From contig NWUY0300052282.1 in NCBI GenBank assembly GCA_004151065.3, forward strand, positions 1 to 12,879: DNA of 12,879 bases, read 5' to 3'. Under the pieces are notes generated by a model. It worked only from the letters and a program-made list of their open reading frames with translations. It had not been told where the DNA came from and did not search any database. The translations under genes were made by a program, and so were the position numbers. This document shows, in pieces, positions 7,099 to 12,879 of this stretch (positions are counted from its first letter, which is position 1; each line of letters opens with the position of its first letter). The DNA comes from Larix sibirica. Taxonomy: Eukaryota > Streptophyta > Pinopsida > Pinales > Pinaceae.

Positions 7099-7293
7099 NA
7101 TGCTCTATATTTATTTATTTATGTGTATATTAATTACTTTTTAATAAGTTATTATTACCAATTCCAAATTTTTTAAATATTATTATAATATTTGTTATGT
7201 TTTATTTAAAAAATATTTATGTCAGACACAAATAAAATGTAAATATTCATCCATATATTTCATTATCAAAATATAGATAATAGTAATTTTGTT
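7099..7293. other. AT-rich spacer after LINE-2nd
   Basis: Starts with an N at 7099, then TTTATTTATTTATG and long A/T runs. Nothing coding is seen. Confidence 0.5.
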
Positions 7294-7434
7294 ATGGATG
7301 ACAAAGTTAAAGTTGCAAAGTTAAAGCTGCATTCTAATCATAGTGGCAAGCAACGAGTGATGAAAACAAATTATGGTTTGGACTATTGTTGCAAGTTTTC
7401 TTGTGGTACATGCACCGTAATCGCTTTCCATTAA
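7294..7434 (+). CDS. Small Cys-containing ORF of 46 codons, doubtful
   Basis: ATG at 7294 to TAA at 7432. The peptide starts MDDKVKVAKLKLHSNHSGK and ends with a cluster of four Cys (YCCKFSCGTCTVIAFH). A near-duplicate of 14 bases, AAAGTTAAAGTTGC / AAAGTTAAAGCTGC, lies in its 5' part. There is no signal peptide, no recognised family and no neighbouring gene. It is more likely a chance frame than a gene; the Cys cluster is the only reason to list it. Confidence 0.12.
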   Translation: MDDKVKVAKLKLHSNHSGKQRVMKTNYGLDYCCKFSCGTCTVIAFH

Positions 7435-7494
7435 AGGCAATCCAATGATTGGGTAGGGACATCATTACTTTCCATTTTTTCTCAATGGGCAACG

Positions 7495-7581
7495 AATTGA
7501 ATTGGAATTGGACTTTTCTTATAGTACTACAAAGCTAATGGCTTAATTGAAATTGGACTATTATTCTTTGGTACTACAAAG
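7495..7581 (+). repeat. 47-bp direct repeat, two copies
   Basis: AATTGGACTTTTCTTATAG-TACTACAAAG and AATTGGACTATTATTCTTTG-GTACTACAAAG recur with a 47-bp period (ACTACAAAG at 7526-7534 and 7573-7581). The copies differ by several substitutions. Non-coding. Confidence 0.6.
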
Positions 7582-7730
7582 GTGGATGTAGTGCAGTACA
7601 AGAGTCATGTTTCAAATTGTCCCTTTCTCGGACTTATTTCCATTTAATCCCACTATTTCAAAGTATTCAACTGCTTGTTGGCATGTAATGTGTGTGGAGG
7701 GTGAGGTTATAACTTATTTATTATTTATTT

Positions 7731-8347
7731 AGATTTGAAGTTGGAGTACATTGTATGTTGTATGTGTATAGGTGGCATTGTATTATTGTAATTTGTGTTA
7801 GATTTAAAGTTAGAGTAAATTGTATATTGTATGTGTATAGGTGGCAACGTATTAAGTGTGCCATAAATAAGAATTAGATGCAATGCTCTCCCTAAAATTA
7901 AGCTACATCACTTTACATATTTTTCTAGTTGTCATTATCATAAAAACTGTATAACAATGATATTTATGTTCATATTATAAAATAACACACAATGTTAGAT
8001 TTGAAGTTAGAGTAAATTGTATATTGTATGTGTATAGGTGGCAACGTATTAAGTGTGCCATCTGTAAGAATTAGATGCAGTGCTCTACATAAAATTAAGT
8101 TACATCACTTTACATATTTTTCTAATTATCACTATCATAAAAACTGTATAACAATGATATTTATGTCTATATTATAAAAAAACACACACACAATGTTAAA
8201 TTTGAAGTTAGAATAAATTGTATGTGTATAGGTGGCAACGTATTAAGTGTGCTATATATGAGAATTAAATGCAGTGCTCTACATAAAATTAAACTACATC
8301 ACTTTACATATTTTTTAGTTATTACTATCATAAAAACTGTATAACAA
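7731..8347 (+). repeat. Tandem array of about 199-bp units (one partial, three main copies)
   Basis: A partial first copy (7731-7785) precedes full units starting at 7796, 7993 and 8194, spaced 197 and 201 bp. The last is truncated at 8347. Each begins TGTTAGATTTGAAGTTAGAG, contains TATGTGTATAGGTGGCAACG, and later TACATCACTTTACATATTTT and AAAACTGTATAACAA. Judged by eye, units 1 and 2 are about 90% identical, and unit 3 has a 7-bp deletion and more changes. The end of each unit is A/C rich, with a growing (AC)n. There is no coding potential. It could be a small satellite or the internal tandem part of a larger element. Confidence 0.88.
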
Positions 8348-8594
8348 AAGTCATTATCTTCCTCCAAACAAGTGGATTACACCAATTACATAGTTCATAT
8401 AACCATGAAAATGTGTCAATGTAAAGAATTGAGTTTGCTTAAGACTTAAGAAAATGTATAAAGTTAAAATGTCTCTACACCTATAAAAGTAAATTGTTAT
8501 ATTGCATTAAAGTAATGCTATGTTGTAGCTATCCACATATGAAGAACATAACCAATAAAACCTCAAATGATTGATGACCTTTACTTTGGAAAAT
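8348..8594. other. AT-rich spacer
   Basis: No gene or repeat recognised. On the minus strand, TTTACTTTTATAG followed by GTGTAGAG resembles a splice acceptor, but no exon can be supported. Confidence 0.4.
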
Positions 8595-8783
8595 CTATAT
8601 GAGGTAGCACGCTATAATTATAAAAATGAATAGTTGAGTGAGATATATTCCTACCTCATTACTGACATTCACTTTCCTAAACCCATATTCATTGAATCTC
8701 CATCTATGAGGACCCAAAGTATAACAAACCAAAACGATGGTTTCTATAGGATTCTTGCCAGAAATATCCCATTTAAAATACAC
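8595..8783 (-). other. Exon-like open stretch, minus strand, unrecognised
   Basis: A minus-strand frame of 62 codons with balanced, non-repetitive amino-acid content in its first two thirds (WDISGKNPIETIVLVCYTLG, then PHRWRFNEYGFRKVNVSNE), unlike the low-complexity frames around it. Immediately after the codons for SNE, the minus strand reads GAG then GTAGGAATA, a good match to a plant 5' splice donor. The remaining residues of the frame are hydrophobic low-complexity, as translated intron would be. This could be a single exon from a captured or decayed host gene. I do not recognise the protein. No second exon was established. Confidence 0.25.
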
Positions 8784-9640
8784 TTTTAACCATCAACTTT
8801 TATAGTATTCGGTTATACTTATTCTTGCTCTAATACACTCCATATATCAAACATATTTATAATAATTTATTTTATAAAATTATAATTAATAATAATATAG
8901 TACAATCATTTTAAAATTCACATTCTTTCATTCATTCTCTCACCCACCCATAAAACATAATGTATACGCATATCCTTTTTTTATCACCCTTCGTAGAAAC
9001 ATCCGTAATGTTTATAAGCCCACCCTTCACTTTCCATGTTTCCAACATATTAATTTCTCTTTTTGACAATGTAAAAAGGTTGCTTGCTACAAAAGGACCT
9101 AATAAGTAGCTCCCCGTTTAACATAGTTTTAGGCAACTACTTTGAATTTTTTATTCAATGCTTCCTTCAAAGAGGTTGCTGATTGGAATACTTTTTTGAT
9201 TGGATGATTTGTTGTTAGAAATTGGTCTTTAATCCATTGGTAGCTAAGAAGAATTTAATGCCAACCTAGCTTTAATAATGACTACCATAGTTTGATTAAG
9301 GGATTCAAAATAATTATAAGTTTAGTTAATGATTGTTAAGTTAATAAATGAATTTCAAAATCTATATTTAACTTATTTTCCACTTTGTTATTAATCATCA
9401 TTTATAAAATTTCTTTTAGAGTAATTTTTTCTTTCTTTTTGTATTGGGTATAAAATAAAATTGTATTAGATATTATATTTTAGCTTCATGTACATAGCTA
9501 AATCATGGTGGATACTCGATACCACATGACCTCCACCTAGTCTCAGTGATGATGGAGAATAGGGGACACTACTTATCTTGGGGATAGTATAGAGAGCTAA
9601 AACTGCCCTTTTGGACCTATAGTAAGACCTAATACTACTT
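8784..9640. other. Gene-poor AT-rich region
   Basis: No coding sequence, RNA gene or clear repeat. The stretch 9490-9640 is less AT-rich (CATGGTGGATACTCGATACC and AGTCTCAGTGATGATGGAG) and may belong to the decayed LTR to its right or to another old element. A 6-bp hairpin at 9142-9157 is trivial. Confidence 0.5.
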
Positions 9641-9641
9641 T

Positions 9642-10183
9642 TGATTGGCTAAGCGCTCGTCTTCCTCGGACATAAGGAAACATGCTAACGACCCAAAACT
9701 CAAAGAAATTGGGTATGAGTGGAAGGTTTCCCCCTTATGGACCACTAGTGGGTTATTTCAAGTGGTGTGGTTTTCCTTGAATAATGGTGATGGGTCAACT
9801 CACATTTGTGAATAGCAGCTAGTGATGGTTGTCCTCGTTGCTAGTTTGACAACTAAGTTATGATAGGTTTTGTCATCTTAAAAAATGATGTTTTTTTAAT
9901 TCATATGATAAAGAATATTTATCAACAAATAAAAATAATTAGTTTAAATATTATTCATAATGCATTTATATTTTTAAATATGGTTTAAATAAAAGTATAA
10001 AATAGTTTTCATAAGTGTGTAAATCATGAAAAGTAATTAAGTACTTAGGATTAATATGAAGAGTCAGTGTGAAGTCCAAAGGACTTCTTGGAAGATGAAA
10101 CCAAAGGTCACACCTAATTGTATTTATATGTGATTCTCATTAATACAATGCATTCAAGCATTAGAGTTGCCCCATGCCAGTCA
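9642..10183 (+). repeat. Probable 5' LTR of the copia element (left boundary uncertain)
   Basis: The right end is defined by CA at 10182-10183, one base before a primer-binding-site match. Its last eight bases, GCCAGTCA, are nearly the inverse of TGATTGGC at 9642-9649, which would give TG...CA ends and a 542-bp LTR. Such a short match could be chance. Inside, TTGTATTTATATG and CATTAATACAATGCATTC resemble the LTR promoter/polyadenylation region. A hairpin GAAGTCC-AAA-GGACTTC lies at 10071-10087. The 3' LTR is outside the window, so the LTR cannot be confirmed by comparison. Confidence 0.35.
10071..10087. repeat. Short hairpin in the putative LTR
   Basis: Perfect 7-bp arms, GAAGTCC and GGACTTC, with an AAA loop. 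It might be an RNA structure near the LTR R region, but no function is shown. Confidence 0.45.
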
Positions 10184-10184
10184 A

Positions 10185-10196
10185 TGGTGTTAGAGC
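10185..10196 (+). other. Primer-binding site (initiator Met-tRNA type)
   Basis: TGGTGTTAGAGC differs by two transitions from TGGTATCAGAGC, the sequence complementary to the 3' end of plant initiator methionine tRNA that primes minus-strand synthesis in most plant copia elements. It follows the CA dinucleotide of the putative LTR by one base. It lies about 1 kb before gag, which is farther than usual, so an insertion or expansion in the leader is likely. Confidence 0.5.
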
Positions 10197-11238
10197 TCTA
10201 GTATTTTTTAACTCCATGATTACTTGTGAGTCTGCTCCAGCCATTCATTTCCTCTTAGTCATTCCAGACTTGCGTAGCTATGTATTATGCCAAAAACCCA
10301 TTACTCCCACTCAAGCTACTCCTAGGCATTTAGATGTTTAAAGAAACCTTAATAGCCAACTATACATCTTACTTGATTCCCAAATTACCTATATGCTCAA
10401 CCTATGTATTGCCTATGTATTATTTTTGTCCTGCTACTTGTGTGTGTTGGTATACTCCATAATCGTCTCTCAAATCTGTCTTCACCTCGTGTGTGTTATT
10501 ACTATCACCTCCTTTTGCTATTACCTCGGTCTGATCATTTTATCTCTACATTTTACATATCTACATTGTATCAATTTATCTCTATGTTTTACCTCTATGT
10601 GGTATTGTTTATCTCTACATGGTGTCATAGGATACAATCTCATAATTTTTTTATGTTTACATCAAAGTAAGTAATGAGTATCATCAATAATTTGGATGGA
10701 AGAGTTATGAAGTGAAAAGCTTTCAAAATTCTCAACATTGTCTTTCATCTATGTGTATGTTTCTATGCTAATATTGGAATCTTGATTGAAACTGCGATTA
10801 TGTTCATTGCTAAAGAAACTTAACATCATAAAGCATTTAAGTAGCATGTATTCTCTCTCCATGCATTTTGTTTTATTGTCTATCTTTAGATGCAAGGCTT
10901 GAGGATATATTACAGCTTCAAGTAATGGCATTAAAGTTTAAATTAATGCTCTCGAATTGAATCATGTCTTGAATCCTCTCCCCGTAGACGTGACTTGAGG
11001 ATATATTAAAGTTTCAAGTAATACTCTCTTGAATCCTCTCCTTGTGGACATGACTTCCCCTTGGTTCAACAAAGAGGTATGTTGGGTAGTGTGAAGGTTA
11101 AAGCATATAAACCTTATTTTGCTATTGTTGATGGCTATTGTATTGCTTGTATTATAGATATTGTATTAAGTATATTGTATTGAAGATCTTGTATATTACA
11201 TTGTTGGCTTTGTTGTTTAAGTGATTTTTTTCTTGAAG
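10197..11238 (+). other. Copia leader, repeat-rich, non-coding
   Basis: About 1 kb between the primer-binding site and gag. It has a region of loosely repeated ATCTCTACAT-type units at about 10538-10627, which explains the long S/L/Y-rich open frames there; these are not genes. Further right is a partly overlapping direct repeat (10898-11056). From about 11083 it is T-rich (GCTATTGTTGATGGCTATTG). No intact gene is seen. Confidence 0.5.
10898..11056 (+). repeat. Interleaved duplicated blocks A-B-A'-B' in the copia leader
   Basis: Block A (CTTGAGGATATATTACAGC..., 10898-10926) recurs at 10994-11022 with two mismatches. Block B (CTTGAATCCTCTCCCCGTAG..., 10968-10996) recurs at 11028-11056 with three. 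The A-to-B gap is 41 nt in the first pair and 5 nt in the second, so one unit was duplicated and then lost or gained about 36 bp. B and A' overlap by three bases. Confidence 0.75.
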
Positions 11239-12040
11239 ATGCATTATCTTCTCTCTATTGTCAATGTGGTTCTCAGTGACAAAGAGAACTATCCAGAATG
11301 GTCAAGGAAAATCAAGCATAAACTTATATTGAATGATATGTGGCATGGAATTTGTGAATAAGAGAATGGTGCCAATCCTACAAAACCTACATGAGACAAA
11401 GAGCTTACAATATGGAAGAACAAAGACAAGAAATCATATGCATTGATTGATTCTAAAGTGAGTGAAGAGGTGAGTCATTTATCATATCTATTACAAATTA
11501 TTATGGTGCTTTGAAGAAATTGAAGGATCTGTATGACTCACACTCATAATTGGAGCTCATTCATTTGTTGTTGAATCTCTTCAGCCTAGAATTGAAGGAT
11601 AATGATCCCATGGCTTTAGCATCATAAATTAAAGCCACTATGCATGAAATTTATGACTCTAGTGTGAAGGTATACATTGCTCTACCCTTCAACAAGGTCC
11701 TATACCCCGCATATTCCCACTATCTTGAATCACTTCAAGCTAGTGGCCAACTGAAGACTCTCAAATTTGACACTTTGGTAGAGAAAATTTCAGAATGAAA
11801 GAAATATAGTTCATCCCACTGGAGAGACTATGTGCTTCCCTCAAAAAGGGAAGAATTAATCACATAATTATTCTAGAGGAGATGGCAGTAAGAGAGGATG
11901 TTGAAGAAACAATTTCAGAGGCAAAGGGGGCATACATAACCACAATGAGAGATCTAATCTTCATTATGTTTGTTGTGGAAAGAATGAAGGCAAAGACATG
12001 TATAGTTCCATGAGAGAAGATCACAAAGAAGAAGCAGCAT
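11239..12040 (+). pseudogene. Copia gag (capsid and nucleocapsid), degenerate
   Basis: ATG at 11239 opens MHYLLSIVNVVLSDKENYPE, followed by WSRKIKHKLILNDMWHGICE, a clear match to the N-terminal UBN2/retrotransposon-gag domain of Ty1/copia proteins, then a TAA at 11359. The frame continues past stops to WKNKDKKSYALIDSKVSEEV and shifts near 11490 to ALKKLKDLYDSH, LELKDNDPMALAS and YPAYSHYLESLQASGQL, ending at FDTLVEKISE. An Arg/Gly-rich stretch (NNFRGKGG) precedes the former CCHC zinc knuckle near 11966-12010. There the expected first Cys, the His and the last Cys are replaced (reading roughly YVCCGKNEGKDMYSS). Gag would form the virus-like particle and bind RNA. At least six stops and two frameshifts make it inactive. 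It resembles conifer copia Gag from memory. Confidence 0.8.
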
Positions 12041-12114
12041 AAATAAGAAAAAGGTAAAGCTCCTAAATCTTCTCATTTCATTATTGCACATTAAAATATT
12101 GGTATAAATGAAGT

Positions 12115-12480
12115 TATGTTCAATGTACTTCATTTACTTCTTGGAGAAATTCTTTCCTGCTTGACACTAGTACTACCTTCCACGTGACTATTAATAAAGG
12201 ATTATTTGAATAATTGAATGATAATGTAAAAGGTATAGTATTCTTTTTAGATAAATCCAGCCTCAAACCTAAGGGAATTGGCACCATCAAACTCCATTTG
12301 TATAGATTCCTAGACTCTATGTTGCATAGTGTTCTCTATCTTCTAGAGTTGCAGAGGAACTTATCTCTTATGCTCATTTGAAAACGAGTACATTCCATTG
12401 TTTATGGAAAAGTTGAGATAAGGATATCTTCTGACAACCAAGTCATCATGACAGGATGGGAAGATGAGAGAATATTGAAG
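12115..12480 (+). pseudogene. Copia protease and linker, degenerate
   Basis: TSWRNSFLLDTSTTFHVTIN aligns with the copia aspartic protease, whose active site normally reads D-T/S-G. Here it reads D-T-S (GAC ACT AGT, 12163-12171), so the conserved Gly is Ser. Downstream are LNDNVKGIVFFLDKSSLKPK, GIGTIKLHL, VLYLLELQRNLSLM and GKVEIRISSDNQVIMTGW, all part of the protease domain and the following linker. Stops lie at about 12211 (after NKGLFE) and near 12380. The protease would cut Gag-Pol in the particle. It is clearly dead. Its order after gag and before integrase is that of Ty1/copia (Pseudoviridae-type) elements. Confidence 0.75.
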
Positions 12481-12879
12481 ATGAAATGAACATCTGCAAG
12501 GGCATAGAATTTTGCATACCTCTCTCACCATGATGAATTTGCATTGTCATTTAGTCTCTTGTGGAATCTTAGATATGGGCATATCAATTATGATAGTCTT
12601 CGATTGTTGAAGAACAAAGGTGCTATTGGTTTTCCCACAATTCCAAGGAATCTAAAGCAATGTGATGCATGTATCATTGGGAAACATAATAAGCAACATT
12701 TTCATGATTCAACTTCAGGAGCAAGTAGAAGCTAGAGTTGATATACTCTTATTTGTGTGGCCCCATGTTGTCGTTGTTAACGGAAATAAATATATCATGT
12801 ATTTTATTGATGATTACACCAAGATGTGTAAGCTAATTTATTGAAGCATGAAACTAAAGCATTTGAAGGATTCAAAAAA
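12481..12879 (+). pseudogene. Copia integrase N-terminal region, degenerate and cut by window edge
   Basis: The GAG-pre-integrase/HHCC zinc-binding region reads SLLWNLRYGHINYDSLRLLK then C-D-A-C with GKHNKQHFHDSTS (12544-12720). In LWHxRxGH the first His codon is AAT (Asn, 12565-12567), while the second His and the CxxC remain. After a frameshift near 12725 a second frame gives LELIYSYLCGPM. The normally conserved HTD/HSD, holding the first catalytic Asp of the DDE triad, reads YSY there, with TAT at 12750-12752. A third frame then gives NGNKYIMYFIDDYTKM before a stop at 12842. Integrase would insert the cDNA; this copy cannot. Reverse transcriptase and RNase H would lie to the right of the window. 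Confidence 0.8.

Larger units (their letters stand above)
9642..12879 (+). mobile_element. Degenerate Ty1/copia LTR retrotransposon, partial
   Basis: Overall extent of the copia element in this window: putative LTR, primer-binding site, leader, gag, protease and integrase, in the order that distinguishes copia (integrase before reverse transcriptase) from gypsy. The right part is outside the window. Coding domains are certain, the LTR is not. Density of stops and frameshifts points to an old insertion. Confidence 0.7.

Noticed and set aside
4252-7140. Target-site duplication for LINE-2nd (AATTAATATATAAT vs TATATTAATTAC)
   Set aside because: Both are simple AT sequence and the match is short; the N at 7099 hides the true junction.
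10393-10674. Two overlapping 88-93 codon frames rich in S, L, Y and C
   Set aside because: They arise from loosely repeated TATCTCTACAT-type sequence in the copia leader and look like translated pyrimidine-rich DNA.
10749-10931. 60-codon minus-strand frame
   Set aside because: No motif, lies in the copia leader and overlaps a duplicated block.

Overview
This window looks like non-genic DNA from a large plant nuclear genome, most likely a conifer or other gymnosperm. That assignment rests on composition and on remembered similarity of the retroelement proteins to conifer LINE and Ty1/copia elements; no search was run. Most of the sequence is AT-rich, full of short A/T tracts, and has no intact protein-coding gene. 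Every stretch of convincing protein similarity is a broken retroelement. There are no bacterial features, tRNA or rRNA genes, or CRISPR arrays.

Layout. (1) About 1-2690: a heavily decayed non-LTR reverse transcriptase (LINE-1st), readable from the fingers/palm region through to a C-terminal Cys/His region. It is interrupted by a tRNA-derived SINE (152-357, minus strand, imperfect 16-bp target-site duplication) and by about 0.9 kb of unrelated DNA (about 1315-2230). (2) 2690-4200: AT-rich DNA with three small repeat systems: a 3-copy 33-41 bp repeat, a roughly 64-68 bp direct repeat, and an old duplication of about 125 bp. A second SINE-like element (about 3985-4195) has the same internal spacing as the first. 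(3) 4279-7098: a sharply GC-richer block holding a 5'-truncated, L1-type plant LINE (LINE-2nd). It has a zf-RVT-like domain and an RNase H domain, with only two stops and one frameshift. It is followed by about 1.2 kb whose broken frames encode coiled-coil-like peptide and then a 3'-UTR-like tail. Undetermined bases lie near both edges (4310-4311 and 7099). (4) 7100-9640: AT-rich DNA with a 47-bp direct repeat, a tandem array of about 199-bp units (7731-8347), and an unrecognised exon-like stretch on the minus strand (8595-8783). (5) About 9640-12879: a decayed Ty1/copia element on the plus strand. It has a probable 5' LTR end, a Met-tRNA-type primer-binding site at 10185-10196, a repeat-rich leader, gag, protease and the start of integrase, and it runs off the right edge.

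The pieces do not form a pathway. They are layers of insertion and decay: SINE into LINE, unknown insert into LINE, LINE-2nd into AT-rich DNA, and copia at the right. The least explained items are the coiled-coil-coding tail after the LINE RNase H, the insert inside LINE-1st with a Helitron-like 3' end, and the 199-bp tandem array.
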